Below are positions 36,039-46,067 of a stretch of DNA of 64,000 nt, piece after piece. Source of the stretch: JBFHIZ01 sp041596215 (lineage in GTDB: Bacteria; Bacillota; Clostridia; Lachnospirales; Lachnospiraceae); assembly GCA_041596215.1 (NCBI GenBank), contig JBFHIZ010000001.1, forward strand, positions 115,702 to 179,701, in the 5' to 3' direction. The notes under the pieces are model-generated. The model had not been told where the DNA came from. It saw only the letters and a list, made by a program, of their open reading frames with translations, and did no database searches. Numbering within the stretch: the stretch's first letter is position 1; each line of letters starts with the position of its first letter. The translations under genes and the position numbers were made by a program.

Positions 36039-37250
36039 TTAAATATTTGTTCGAACTACTCTTGGTTTATACCCTTCTTTTGTCAAGCTATCAATAATTG
36101 TTTTTTTATGTTCTGTTCCAAATGCTTCCAATGTAATACGAAGTTCAACTGCCACACTTCGATTGGTAGACACAAATTGATTATGCTCTAATTTAATTAC
36201 ATTTCCTGTTTCTTTTGCAATAACATCTGCAACTCTCGATAATTCTCCAGGCTTATCCGGTAATAAAACGGAAACAGTAAAAATACGATCTCTAAAAATC
36301 AATCCTTGTTGTACCACCGATGACATTGTAATTACATCCATATTTCCACCACTTAAAACCGAAACAATTTTCTTATTTTTAAAAGAAAGATGCTTTAATG
36401 CAGCAATTGTTAATAAGCCGGAATTTTCCACAACCATCTTGTGGTTTTCGACCATATCTAAAAATGCCACAACCAATTCTTCATCTTCTATCGTGATAAT
36501 TTCATCAATATTTTTTTGAATATATGGAAAGACTTTATCTCCTGGTGTTTTTACAGCGGTTCCATCTGCAATGGTATTAATGCATTCCAAAGTTACAACT
36601 TCTCCTTTTTTTATTGCTTCCTGCATACAATTTGCTCCAGCTGGTTCCACTCCAATCACTTTGATTTTTGGATTTAATAATTTTGCAAAAGTTGATACAC
36701 CTGTTGCCAATCCTCCACCGCCAATTGGTACTAAAATCACATCCACCAATGGAAGCTCTTTTATAATTTCCATGGCTATGGTTCCCTGTCCGGTTGCTAC
36801 CGTCAAATCATTAAAAGGATGAATAAAGGTATACCCATATTCCTTAGAAAGCTCATATGCTTTTTCACAAGCCTCGTCATAAACATCACCATATAAAATA
36901 ACTTCTGCTCCATAATTCTTTGTACGATTAACTTTAATAAGAGGAGTCGTTGTAGGCATAACAATTATTGCATTTAAACCAAATTGCTTGGCTGCATATG
37001 CAACTCCTTGTGCATGATTTCCTGCAGATGCAGTTACCACTCCTTTTGCTTTTTCTTCTTCTGTTAATGTGCTAACTTTATAGTATGCACCACGAACTTT
37101 ATAAGCTCCTGTATTTTGCATATTTTCAGGTTTCAAATACACTTCGTTTCCAGCGATTTCGCTAAAATACTCACTATGGACTAATTTAGTTTCTAATGTT
37201 ACTTTTTTTACAATTTCACAAGCTTCCTCAAATTTATCTAATGTCAACAT
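36039..37250 (-). CDS. ilvA: Threonine ammonia-lyase (catabolic/biosynthetic, ACT-containing)
   Basis: A 403-residue PLP enzyme converting threonine to 2-oxobutanoate and ammonia. The PLP lysine is in NTGAYKVRGA (Lys51) and the phosphate-binding loop is GGGGLATG near residue 176. A single C-terminal ACT domain (about 330-400, RIFTVSVLLPDKPGELSRV) is present, as in the short TdcB/IlvA2 class. The start overlaps ftsY by seven bases. It may serve isoleucine synthesis or threonine fermentation; no other isoleucine genes are nearby. Confidence 0.92.
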   Translation of the reverse strand: MLTLDKFEEACEIVKKVTLETKLVHSEYFSEIAGNEVYLKPENMQNTGAYKVRGAYYKVSTLTEEEKAKGVVTASAGNHAQGVAYAAKQFGLNAIIVMPTTTPLIKVNRTKNYGAEVILYGDVYDEACEKAYELSKEYGYTFIHPFNDLTVATGQGTIAMEIIKELPLVDVILVPIGGGGLATGVSTFAKLLNPKIKVIGVEPAGANCMQEAIKKGEVVTLECINTIADGTAVKTPGDKVFPYIQKNIDEIITIEDEELVVAFLDMVENHKMVVENSGLLTIAALKHLSFKNKKIVSVLSGGNMDVITMSSVVQQGLIFRDRIFTVSVLLPDKPGELSRVADVIAKETGNVIKLEHNQFVSTNRSVAVELRITLEAFGTEHKKTIIDSLTKEGYKPRVVRTNI

Positions 37251-38209
37251 TCTTTTCCTCCTATTAAAGCTTCCGTTTGTTTTTCTAAATCAAATAATGC
37301 ATCCACAAAAATATCCGAATTAAACTTCTGCAAATCATCAATACTTTCTCCAACCCCAATATACTTAACTGGAATACCTAGTTCTGTTTGTATTGCAATC
37401 GCAATTCCACCTTTTGCAGTTCCATCCATTTTTGTTAATATAATACCCGAAATATTAGTAACTAACGAAAACTCTTTTGCTTGTTGCAATGCATTTTGTC
37501 CCGTAGAAGCATCTAATACTAATAAATTTTCTCGATAATAGGTAGGCATTTTGTTTTCTATAATTCGGTCGATTTTTTTCAACTCTTCCATTAAGTTTCT
37601 TTTATTATGTAATCTGCCTGCTGTATCACATAGTAACACATCAATATCTCTGGCTTTCGTAGCAGAAACTGCATCATATATTACCGATGCAGGATCGGTT
37701 CCTTCCATTCCCGAAATCATATCCACATCTGCACGCTGACTCCATTCTAATAATTGTTCATTAGCTGCCGCTCGGAAAGTATCTGCTGCTGCTAATAACA
37801 CATTTCTACCGTCATTTTTTAATTGGCTTGCTAGTTTCCCTATCGAAGTAGTTTTTCCAACTCCATTTACTCCAATTACTAATACAATGGATTTTTCTTT
37901 TTCATAACGGTATGCCGTATCTTCATCTAATCTCATCTGGTCTTTAATGGATTGAATCAAGATATCTTTACATGCAATCGGTTTTTTTATATGATTTTTT
38001 TTAATCTGAATCTTTAATTGATTAAGAATATCTTCTGTTGCGTGAACACCAATATCTCCAGTAATCAATACTTCTTCTAATTCTTCATAAAAATCATCAT
38101 CTATTTTTAAATGCTTTGTAAAAACAGAATCCATTTCGTAAACAATATTATTTCTTGTTTTTCCTAATCCATTTTTTAAGCGAGCAAAAAATCCCATTTT
38201 TTCTTCCAA
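37244..38209 (-). CDS. ftsY: SRP receptor FtsY
   Basis: A 321-residue GTPase that docks SRP-ribosome complexes at the membrane. The NG domain contains GVNGVGKT (113-120), DTAGR and TKMDGTAKGG. The acidic A domain is almost absent, as in many Firmicutes. A TTG start at 38209 follows GGAGGGAATGCA at ideal spacing; an ATG at 38197 is a possible alternative. It lies 17 bases after smc. Confidence 0.96.
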   Translation of the reverse strand: MEEKMGFFARLKNGLGKTRNNIVYEMDSVFTKHLKIDDDFYEELEEVLITGDIGVHATEDILNQLKIQIKKNHIKKPIACKDILIQSIKDQMRLDEDTAYRYEKEKSIVLVIGVNGVGKTTSIGKLASQLKNDGRNVLLAAADTFRAAANEQLLEWSQRADVDMISGMEGTDPASVIYDAVSATKARDIDVLLCDTAGRLHNKRNLMEELKKIDRIIENKMPTYYRENLLVLDASTGQNALQQAKEFSLVTNISGIILTKMDGTAKGGIAIAIQTELGIPVKYIGVGESIDDLQKFNSDIFVDALFDLEKQTEALIGGKEC

Positions 38210-38226
38210 TGCATTCCCTCCATTAT

Positions 38227-41200
38227 TTATTCTTTTAACTCTTTTTCGATTAAATCCACACCAACCAACGTTGACACTCCTTTTTCCTGCATCGTAATTC
38301 CATATAAACGATCCACTTTTTCCATTGTCCCACGCCGATGAGTAATAACAATGAATTGTGTGTTTTTCTTTAATTTATTTAGATATTTAGCAAATCTTGT
38401 CACATTATTTTCATCCAATGCTGCTTCAATCTCATCTAGTAAACAAAATGGAGATGGCTTCATATTCTGTATTGCAAATAGTAAAGCGATCGCAGTTAAT
38501 GCTTTTTCTCCACCAGATAGTTGCATCATATTCTGTAATTTTTTCCCAGGTGGTTGTGCAACAATAGTCACCCCTGCTTCTAAAACATCTTCCGCATCCA
38601 AAAGTTCCAACGTACCTTTTCCACCACCAAATAGCTCTTTGAACACAACATTAAACTCTTCACTAATCAAAGCAAATTTTTCGTTAAACTGCTTTCTCAT
38701 TTCCTCATCCAATTCATCCACAATATGAACTAATGTAGCTTCTGCCGTCACAAGATCATCATGCTGTTCTTTCAAAAATGTATACCGTTCCATTAATTGC
38801 TTATACTCATCAATAGCGTTTACATTAATATCTCCAAGTTTTCGAATTTCATCTTTGATAGCAGAAATTCGTCGACGTATTTGTGGTAATTCCAGCTCCA
38901 TTTCAGATTTTAATGTTCTCGCCATAGATAACGTAATTTCGTACTCTTCCCACATATAATTGATTTGACTTTCGATGGAGGATTCTAATTTATCTTTTTG
39001 TGTACTTAAACGAAAAGCTTCTTTATCTAATGCCGACTCTTTATCCGTCAGTTCTTCTCTTCTAGCAAAAAAACTCTTCTGTTTATTACTTAACAATTCT
39101 TTTCGATCAATATCATCACTTAATTTCTTTTCTGCATCCGTTTTTGCAGTTCCCGAATTTTGTATTGTTTTTTCAATTTCAATAATATTTGCATTCTTCT
39201 CTTCAATATCTGCAGTTGTTCTTTCTAATCCTTCGCAAATCTCTTTCATTTCAAAAACAAAACGATTCATTTCTGTCTGAATACGTTCTGCATTCAATTG
39301 TTCAAACTCTTGTTTTTGTAACATTTTTTCTACTTCTAATTCTTTTTTTGAAACAATTTCTTCTTGTTTGGTTTGTTCTATACGGATATTCTCAAGTTTT
39401 TCTTGCAAAATCATTATATTCTTTTGAATTGTTTTTTCAAGTTCTTCGGAAGATAGTAGTTCTTGCGAAATTTTTTCTTTATTATCTTGAATTTCTTGTA
39501 ATTGCTTTGAAAACTCATATTCTTCTTTTTGTAATTCTACAAATCCATTTTCGGCTTCTTTTTTTCGTTCTTCCGCCTTAATTACATTCATTCGAGCTGT
39601 ATTTTCTAAAATAAATTGATTCTGTAATGCTTGTTTATTATCTTCAATTGCTTTTCTAAGTTGATGTTTCTCTTCTCTATTTCTTTCTAATTGTGACTTT
39701 ATTTGCTCAATTTTCAAACTTGTTTCTTTTACTTTTCTTTTTAATTCATCCATTTCTCGTCGCCGACCTAAAAGATTGGAATTATCTTTATATCGACCTC
39801 CGCTAATTGCTCCCCCTGGAACAAATAATTCTCCATCTAGAGTCACCATACGAATTCCATTATGATATTTTTTTGAAATCTCTCTTGCATGGTCAAATGT
39901 ATCTACACAAACAATTCTACCAAGCATTGCTTTTGCAACATTTTGATATTTTTTATCTACTTGAACCAGAGTATCGGTAACTCCAATAACCCCTTTTTCT
40001 CTTAATACTTCAGGTGTTTTAAAATCTTGCGGATTTGTAATTTGTGTTAATGGTAAAAAAGTTGCTCTACCACCCTTTGTGTTTTTAAGATAGGTTATCA
40101 TCTCTTTTGCTGTTTGATCATCTTCAGTGACAATATTTTGAATATTTCCACCAAGCGCTATTTCTATAGCCGTTTCATATTTTTTATCCACTTTAATAAT
40201 ATCTGCAACAACACCAACTAAGCCTGAAACTTTTTCTTTTTGTTCCATGACCTTCTTTACACTTGTTCCATAACCATCATAACGTTCCGTAAGATTTGAA
40301 ATTGCTTCTAATTTCGATTTTTCTTGATGATAATTCCCTTGAAGTTTGCTATATTCTTCTTCCTGTTTTCTAATTTGAATTGAAGTTTCTTTAAGCTTTG
40401 CTTCCATTTCTTGCTGTTCATTATTTAATGAAGCAATACATTTTGTAACCTTTTGAAATTCTTCTTGATATCCCTTAATAATTTCTTCCTGCGTTGATTC
40501 TTCTGATTTAATAAGTAATATTTTAGAATTTAATTCTGCTTTTCGAATTTTGACTTGTTCAGTCATCGAATCAAACCGTCCAATTTTTGACTTAATTGTT
40601 GCACGTTCATTTAATTCATGAATAATTTGATTTTTCCCATCTTCAATTTCTTTATTGATAATTTCTATTTTCTTTTCAATTTCTTTTAAGATTTGATTTG
40701 CTTCTTCTTTTATTTTTTCAACTTCAAAAACTTTGGCATCAATTATCTTCTTTTGTTCTGCTACTAAATGAAGTTCATTTGTTTTCTCATCAATTTCTTT
40801 TTGTACCGCTATTTTTCTTTTCGTTAAATGTTCTTCCGTATCTTTTGAAGAATGTATTCTTTCTTTTAAAACTTTAATTTCACCGTCTAATTGACCAGCA
40901 AGCATTGAATTGTTATTTAATAAATTTCTTTCCTCTTCAATTCGTTTTTCCAACTGTTCAATTTCGTTTTCAATTTCCTCATATTCACTTTTTGCTTTTC
41001 TATTATTTTCTTTTGTTTCTAATAATTCTGAAGATACAATTTTATATTTATTTTCAACATCCTTTAAGTTTTCTTGAATCCGATTATGTTCTTGTAAAAA
41101 CATCGTAACATCAAGTTCTCTCAATTCTGCTTTTTTATTTAAAAACACTTTAGCTGTTTCCGATTGTTTTTCAAGTGGTCCGACTTGACGTTCTAATTCT

Positions 41201-41787
41201 TGCAAAATATCTTTTACACGTAAAAGATTTTGACGTTCTTCCTCAAGTTTTTTTAATGCTTGTGTTTTTCTGCGCTTAAATTTTACAATTCCAGCTGCTT
41301 CATCAAATAATTCTCTACGGTCCTCTGGTTTTCCACTTAAAATCTTTGAAATTTGTCCTTGTCCAATAATCGAATATCCTTCTTTTCCAATCCCAGTATC
41401 ATAGAATAATTCATTAACATCACGAAGCCTGCAATTGGTCCCATTAATTAAATATTCACTTTCACCCGAACGATAAATTCTTCTAGAAACTGTAACTTCC
41501 TCGTAATCAATTGCTAACTGATGATCCGAATTATCCAATGTGATGGCAACATAAGCATAACTTTGTGGTTTTCGACTTTCTGTTCCAGAAAAAATGACAT
41601 CCTGCATGGATGCCCCACGAAGTTGTTTTACTTTTTGTTCTCCTAATACCCATCTTACCGCATCCGCCACATTACTTTTTCCACTTCCATTTGGTCCAAC
41701 AATCCCAGTAATTCCATTATGAAATTCAAATTTAATCTTATTTGCAAACGATTTAAATCCTTGCACTTCAATACTTTTTAAATACAT
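38227..41787 (-). CDS. smc: Chromosome segregation protein SMC
   Basis: An 1186-residue condensin subunit. The N-terminal head has Walker A GPNGSGKS (31-38). Two long coiled coils surround a hinge (about 515-640, including VVADIIKVDKKYETAIEIALG, cited as VDKKYETAIEIALG). The C-terminal head has the LSGGEKALTAIALLFAI signature and LLDEIEAALDE. Length and layout are standard. The order rnc-smc-ftsY matches other Firmicutes. The partners ScpA and ScpB are not in this window. Confidence 0.98.
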   Translation of the reverse strand: MYLKSIEVQGFKSFANKIKFEFHNGITGIVGPNGSGKSNVADAVRWVLGEQKVKQLRGASMQDVIFSGTESRKPQSYAYVAITLDNSDHQLAIDYEEVTVSRRIYRSGESEYLINGTNCRLRDVNELFYDTGIGKEGYSIIGQGQISKILSGKPEDRRELFDEAAGIVKFKRRKTQALKKLEEERQNLLRVKDILQELERQVGPLEKQSETAKVFLNKKAELRELDVTMFLQEHNRIQENLKDVENKYKIVSSELLETKENNRKAKSEYEEIENEIEQLEKRIEEERNLLNNNSMLAGQLDGEIKVLKERIHSSKDTEEHLTKRKIAVQKEIDEKTNELHLVAEQKKIIDAKVFEVEKIKEEANQILKEIEKKIEIINKEIEDGKNQIIHELNERATIKSKIGRFDSMTEQVKIRKAELNSKILLIKSEESTQEEIIKGYQEEFQKVTKCIASLNNEQQEMEAKLKETSIQIRKQEEEYSKLQGNYHQEKSKLEAISNLTERYDGYGTSVKKVMEQKEKVSGLVGVVADIIKVDKKYETAIEIALGGNIQNIVTEDDQTAKEMITYLKNTKGGRATFLPLTQITNPQDFKTPEVLREKGVIGVTDTLVQVDKKYQNVAKAMLGRIVCVDTFDHAREISKKYHNGIRMVTLDGELFVPGGAISGGRYKDNSNLLGRRREMDELKRKVKETSLKIEQIKSQLERNREEKHQLRKAIEDNKQALQNQFILENTARMNVIKAEERKKEAENGFVELQKEEYEFSKQLQEIQDNKEKISQELLSSEELEKTIQKNIMILQEKLENIRIEQTKQEEIVSKKELEVEKMLQKQEFEQLNAERIQTEMNRFVFEMKEICEGLERTTADIEEKNANIIEIEKTIQNSGTAKTDAEKKLSDDIDRKELLSNKQKSFFARREELTDKESALDKEAFRLSTQKDKLESSIESQINYMWEEYEITLSMARTLKSEMELELPQIRRRISAIKDEIRKLGDINVNAIDEYKQLMERYTFLKEQHDDLVTAEATLVHIVDELDEEMRKQFNEKFALISEEFNVVFKELFGGGKGTLELLDAEDVLEAGVTIVAQPPGKKLQNMMQLSGGEKALTAIALLFAIQNMKPSPFCLLDEIEAALDENNVTRFAKYLNKLKKNTQFIVITHRRGTMEKVDRLYGITMQEKGVSTLVGVDLIEKELKE

Positions 41788-41831
41788 CCCACACCTACTA
41801 TGTTTTTATTTTATTTGTATCTATTTTTTCC

Positions 41832-42533
41832 TTACTTATCTGGATTTTTACTTTTATTTTTTATTGCTGTGTATGCCGCTTGCTGTTCCGCTGCTTTTTT
41901 TGTTTTTCCAGTTCCAATTCCTATTATGGTTTCATCCGCAAGTCTAGCTTCCACAAAAAACTTTTTATCATGATCAGGACCTTCTTCTTTTACACACACA
42001 TAATGTAAAGATTCATCTCCTTCACCTTGAATGATTTCTTGTAGTAAAGTCTTACTATCAAAAAAAAGTTGTTTATCTTCTAAATCTTTTAAAATGTAAG
42101 TATGAATATGATTTTTTACTGCATCAAATCCTCCATCCAAGTAAATTGCTCCAATCACAGCTTCACAAACATCCGATAAAATCGAATCTCTGCTTCTACC
42201 TCCTGTAATCTCTTCTCCTTTGCCCAAGAAAATGTATCTATCAAGTTTCATTTGTCTTGCACAATAAGCAAGCGCAGTTTCACATACATAAGTAGATCTT
42301 AATTTTGTCATTTCCCCTTCACCCATTGTTGGATAAAGCTTATATATAAATTCCGAAGATATTAGCTCTAAAACTGCATCTCCTAAAAATTCAATTCGTT
42401 CATAATCATTTGTTTTATTTATTTTTTGTTCATTTGCATAGGAACTATGTGTCAATGCTTGTTTCAATAACGCTTTGTTTTTAAAATAATACTGAATATC
42501 ATTTTCGAATTTACTACTATTTTCAACTTTCAT
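41832..42533 (-). CDS. rnc: Ribonuclease III
   Basis: A 233-residue double-strand-specific RNase processing rRNA and mRNA. The catalytic signature NDYERIEFLGDAVLELI lies near residues 41-57, with the second acidic site in DVCEAVIGAIYLDGG. A double-stranded RNA-binding domain follows (about 160-228, ending KKAAEQQAAYTAI). The start overlaps the end of acpP by 11 bases. It precedes smc by 44 bases. Confidence 0.97.
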   Translation of the reverse strand: MKVENSSKFENDIQYYFKNKALLKQALTHSSYANEQKINKTNDYERIEFLGDAVLELISSEFIYKLYPTMGEGEMTKLRSTYVCETALAYCARQMKLDRYIFLGKGEEITGGRSRDSILSDVCEAVIGAIYLDGGFDAVKNHIHTYILKDLEDKQLFFDSKTLLQEIIQGEGDESLHYVCVKEEGPDHDKKFFVEARLADETIIGIGTGKTKKAAEQQAAYTAIKNKSKNPDK

Positions 42534-42768
42534 TACTTCTCCCCTTAGCTTCTCTGCAAATCAAATTCATAGCTTGAGAAAACGTATTAATATGCATAGC
42601 ACTCTCATCAATAATAATATCAAATTCTTTCTCTACTTCTAATGCTATTTGATATAAATCTAACGAATCTGCGCCCAAATCATCTATAAAGGATGTCTGC
42701 TCATTAATTTCTGTAATATCCACACTAAGTATTTGTGAAATTATTCTTTTTAATCTTTTTTGTTCCAT
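42523..42768 (-). CDS. acpP: Acyl carrier protein
   Basis: An 81-residue carrier with the phosphopantetheine serine in DDLGADSLDLYQI (Ser35). The start at 42768 (MEQKRL) was chosen because it follows GGAGAGTACT; a closely preceding in-frame ATG overlaps the ribosome site. Placement between plsX and rnc is the usual one for the fatty-acid ACP. It supplies acyl groups to PlsX. Confidence 0.92.
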   Translation of the reverse strand: MEQKRLKRIISQILSVDITEINEQTSFIDDLGADSLDLYQIALEVEKEFDIIIDESAMHINTFSQAMNLICREAKGRSNES

Positions 42769-42791
42769 AGTACTCTCCATTTACATATGTT

Positions 42792-43805
42792 TTATTTATC
42801 TTCTAACATAATTTTTTCTTTAATTCTTTCATTAATTCTTTGCTTTTTAAAGGAAACACATTGCACAATAGAATTCTTGATTTCAATTTCTTTTGAACTA
42901 CCATGTGTTTTGACAATTAATCCATTTAATCCTAACATTGGTGCTCCACCATGATCTTCTAAATTAAAACTACTTAATGTTTTCTTTAAAGAAGATTTTA
43001 CTAATAATGCACCCATCTTACTTTTGAAATTTGCAGTCATTCCTTCTTTTACTTTTTTTAATAACGTCTTTGCTACTCCTTCATACAATTTTAAAATAAT
43101 ATTTCCTACAAAAGCTTCGCATACAATAACATCAACATCTCCCAATGGAATATCTCTTGCCTCAACGCTACCAACAAAATTAATATCTGGACATGCCTTT
43201 AATAAAGGAAACGTATGTTTTACCAATGCATTTCCCTTATCTTCTTCCGCCCCAATATTGGCAATTGCTACTTTAGGATTTTTCACGCCTATTATATGTT
43301 CCATATAAATAGAACCCATTTTTGCAAATTGAACTAATTGTGAACTTCTTGCATCTACATTCGCACCACAATCAATTAATAAGGCACATCCTTTTTCCGT
43401 TGGAATTAAAGGTGCAAGTGGTGGTCTTTCCACACCTTTTATTCTACCAACAATAACTTGTCCGCCTACAAGAACCGCTCCTGTGCTTCCAGCTGAGACA
43501 AATGCATCACAAGTTCCATCTTTGAGCAAATTTAAAGCTTTTACAATTGAAGAGTCCTTTTTTTTACGAATACCTAATACTGGAGGTTCCGCCGTTTCAA
43601 TAACTTCTCTCGCATCCACAATTTCAACTTGTTCTTTATTATAAGTATAATTTTTTAATTCATTCTCTATGATTTCTTTTTTGCCTACCAAAAACACTTT
43701 GATTTCGGTATTTTCTTGAATTGCAGCAACTGCCCCTTTTATTGGTTCTACGGGTGCAAAATCCCCTCCCATAACATCAACTGCAACATTTGTAATCTGA
43801 TTCAT
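42792..43805 (-). CDS. plsX: Phosphate acyltransferase PlsX
   Basis: A 337-residue enzyme that makes acyl-phosphate from acyl-ACP for PlsY. The opening VAVDVMGGDFAP and the SAGSTGAVL segment are diagnostic. The start at 43805 is the second ATG; the first is too close to AAGGAGG. It lies before acpP, its acyl donor. A terminator and a separate promoter separate it from rpmF, although the two are often co-transcribed in other Firmicutes. Confidence 0.95.
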   Translation of the reverse strand: MNQITNVAVDVMGGDFAPVEPIKGAVAAIQENTEIKVFLVGKKEIIENELKNYTYNKEQVEIVDAREVIETAEPPVLGIRKKKDSSIVKALNLLKDGTCDAFVSAGSTGAVLVGGQVIVGRIKGVERPPLAPLIPTEKGCALLIDCGANVDARSSQLVQFAKMGSIYMEHIIGVKNPKVAIANIGAEEDKGNALVKHTFPLLKACPDINFVGSVEARDIPLGDVDVIVCEAFVGNIILKLYEGVAKTLLKKVKEGMTANFKSKMGALLVKSSLKKTLSSFNLEDHGGAPMLGLNGLIVKTHGSSKEIEIKNSIVQCVSFKKQRINERIKEKIMLEDK

Positions 43806-43881
43806 ATCCATCTCCTCCTTACATATTTCATTCTATAAATATGTATCTTTTATAAAAAGGTAGAAATTCACACCCTATTTA

Positions 43882-43910
43882 ACTATACTAGAGTGCAATC
43901 TAAAAATCAA
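43882..43910 (-). promoter_or_regulatory. Promoter of plsX
   Basis: TTGATT (43905-43910) and TATAGT (43882-43887) on the minus strand are 17 bases apart, downstream of the rpmF terminator. It is about 75 bases before the plsX start. Confidence 0.7.
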
Positions 43911-43928
43911 GATAAAGGTCAAAAATAA

Positions 43929-43956
43929 AAGGCTCTCCGGTTTTCCGAAAAGCCTT
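43929..43956 (-). terminator. Terminator of the DUF177-rpmF unit
   Basis: A 12-bp stem (43929-43940 with 43945-43956, two G-U pairs) has a 4-base loop. The minus strand continues TTTATTTTT. It lies 11 bases after the rpmF stop. Confidence 0.88.
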
Positions 43957-43967
43957 CTATCATTCTC

Positions 43968-44150
43968 TTAATTCTCAACAGAGATAATCTCTTTTTTGTT
44001 ATAACTACCACATGCTTTGCATACTCTATGTGGCATCATTAATGCTCCACATTTGCTACATTTTACTAATGTAGGAGCGCTCATTTTCCAGTTCGCTCTT
44101 CTTTTATCTCTTCTACCTTTAGAAGATTTATTTTTTGGGCAAATAGACAT
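43968..44150 (-). CDS. rpmF: 50S ribosomal protein L32
   Basis: A 60-residue ribosomal protein starting MSICPKNKSSKGRRDKRRANW (cited as PKNKSSKGRRDKRRANW), with a zinc ribbon CSKC (Cys31, Cys34) and CKAC (Cys44, Cys47). So it is the zinc-binding (C+) form. The ATG at 44150 is preferred over the adjacent upstream ATG by distance to AGGAGG. It follows the DUF177 gene directly, a near-universal pairing. Confidence 0.97.
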   Translation of the reverse strand: MSICPKNKSSKGRRDKRRANWKMSAPTLVKCSKCGALMMPHRVCKACGSYNKKEIISVEN

Positions 44151-44152
44151 CA

Positions 44153-44692
44153 TTACACCTCCTTATTCGCGTTAAAGATATCTTTTATAGAAGCCAGTCT
44201 AGGATCTGGCACAAAATCATCACATGTACAAGTTCCTTCATTTAAATTCTGTCCACAAATTGTGCAAATTCCTTTGCATTGCTCCATACACAAAACTTTA
44301 AAAGGCCATTTTACTATGATTTCACTGTAAATAAGATGTTCAATATTTAAATTATATCCCTCCATGAAATTTTCTTGCATTTCATGAAGTTGCTCCTCTT
44401 GCATATCTTCTGATACATAGGAAGGGGCACATATTTCTTTTACAAATTCGACTTGAATTGTTTTTTTAACATCCGTTAAACAACGATCACATGGAATTAA
44501 AAATGTAATTTCCATATTCCCTTCTAACCTAGCCAAACCTTTTTTTAAATTTACAGCCGATAAATTTAAAGAAGAACAATTCACAATGGGATAAATCACT
44601 CCACTGTGTCGAAAATTGGACATATCTGGAATAACATTTTGTTTCAAAATCATTCCATCTCGTGTCATAACTTCAGACAAATTTAATAACAT
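44153..44692 (-). CDS. yceD: YceD/DUF177 family protein
   Basis: A 179-residue protein of the large ribosomal RNA accumulation YceD family. It carries a CDRC pair near residue 75 and a cysteine-rich cluster near the C-terminus (CMEQCKGICTICGQNLNEGTC, cited as CKGICTICG), which suggests metal binding. The family is linked to 23S rRNA processing or stability in plants and bacteria. The ATG at 44692 is preferred over an adjacent GTG. It is the first gene before rpmF. Confidence 0.9.
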   Translation of the reverse strand: MLLNLSEVMTRDGMILKQNVIPDMSNFRHSGVIYPIVNCSSLNLSAVNLKKGLARLEGNMEITFLIPCDRCLTDVKKTIQVEFVKEICAPSYVSEDMQEEQLHEMQENFMEGYNLNIEHLIYSEIIVKWPFKVLCMEQCKGICTICGQNLNEGTCTCDDFVPDPRLASIKDIFNANKEV

Positions 44693-44718
44693 CACAAACT
44701 CCTATTCACACTTTTACA

Positions 44719-44747
44719 ATTATACATATCCTGTTTCTTTTTGTCAA
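44719..44747 (-). promoter_or_regulatory. Consensus promoter of DUF177-rpmF
   Basis: Perfect TTGACA (44742-44747) and TATAAT (44719-44724) on the minus strand with a 17-base spacer. It is the best sigma-A-type promoter seen in the window and lies 27 bases before the DUF177 start. Confidence 0.9.
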
Positions 44748-44834
44748 TAAAAATATATAATTAATTTACATTATATAATTTGTGTTTATCCTTAAAATAT
44801 GATAATTTATTATTAATAAGAAAGAGGTGTGTAA

Positions 44835-46067
44835 ATGAAAATTGTTGGAATTGTTGCAGAATATAATCCCTTTCATAATGGGCACAAATATCATATTGAG
44901 GAAACAAAAAAACAAACAAATGCAGATTATGTTGTTGTGATTATGAGCGGAAACTTTACACAACGTGGAACACCCGCTATTGTCGATAAATACATTCGTG
45001 CCGAAATGGCCCTTAAAAACGGCGCAGATCTAGTGATTGAACTCCCAACTGTTTTTTCTTGTGCAAGTGCAGAATACTTTTCTTCTGGTGCGATTTCAAT
45101 ATTAGACGGTCTTGGAATTATAGACTTATTAAGTTTCGGCTCGGAAAGTGGTGATATTTCGAAACTTCAAAAACTTGCTACTTTTCTTTTAAACGAAAGC
45201 GAAGAATTCTCAAATACGCTTATGTCTTTTCAAAAAAAAGGGTACGCTTATCCACTTGCTCGATCTCTAGCATTAGAAAGTACAATGCCTGGATTTTCTG
45301 CATATGCCGATATATTAAACCAACCAAATAATATTCTAGGAATGGAGTATTGTAAATCGCTTCAAAAAATCCATAGTTCCATCCTTCCATTTTCCATCAT
45401 TCGAAAAGGTAATTCTTATCATCAATATCAACTTTCCGATAAATTTTCATCTGCAAGAGCCATTCGTCAATCTGTGAAAAGTACAAATAATTTACAGCAT
45501 ATAAAAACACAGGTTCCTGAAAGTGTTTACTCTATACTTAAAGAAAATTTCAATTCCAATTTTCCAATTTTTAAAAATGATATCTCTCTTCTATTAAAAT
45601 ATAAACTTTTAATAGAAGAGATTTCTGGCTATGCTAATTACTTTGATCTTTCCAGTGATTTTTCGGATCGTATTCAAAACCATTTGTATGAATATACTTA
45701 TTTTGATGAATTTTGCACCCTTTTAAATTCAAAGCAAATTACCTTTTCCAGAATAAGCCGTGGTTTATTACACATTCTTTTAAACATTACCAAGGACGAT
45801 ATCCTGTTAGCAGAAAAACCAGAAAATATATATGCTCGTATGTTAGGATTTAAAGAAAGTGCCACTCCTTTACTTAAAGAAATCAAGGCCAACAGTACCA
45901 TTCCATTTATCAGCAAACTTGCTGATGCCCAAAATATGTTATCCAAAGATGCATATCATTTATTAGAAAAGGACATTCTTTCCTCTCATATTTATGAAAG
46001 TTTAAAAACCGATAAATTTGGAACCCCGATATCCAATGAATTCACCCGAAATATCGTTCATTTTTAA
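44835..46067 (+). CDS. tmcAL: tRNA(Met) cytidine acetate ligase TmcAL
   Basis: A 410-residue nucleotidyltransferase-fold enzyme that uses acetate and ATP to make N4-acetylcytidine at the wobble base of elongator tRNA-Met. The N-terminus MKIVGIVAEYNPFHNGHKYHI (cited as VAEYNPFHNGHKYHI) carries the HxGH motif at His14 and His17. The start follows AAGAGGTGTGTAA. It is divergent from the DUF177 gene, and its 3' end overlaps the convergent PFL gene by four bases. Confidence 0.93.
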   Translation: MKIVGIVAEYNPFHNGHKYHIEETKKQTNADYVVVIMSGNFTQRGTPAIVDKYIRAEMALKNGADLVIELPTVFSCASAEYFSSGAISILDGLGIIDLLSFGSESGDISKLQKLATFLLNESEEFSNTLMSFQKKGYAYPLARSLALESTMPGFSAYADILNQPNNILGMEYCKSLQKIHSSILPFSIIRKGNSYHQYQLSDKFSSARAIRQSVKSTNNLQHIKTQVPESVYSILKENFNSNFPIFKNDISLLLKYKLLIEEISGYANYFDLSSDFSDRIQNHLYEYTYFDEFCTLLNSKQITFSRISRGLLHILLNITKDDILLAEKPENIYARMLGFKESATPLLKEIKANSTIPFISKLADAQNMLSKDAYHLLEKDILSSHIYESLKTDKFGTPISNEFTRNIVHF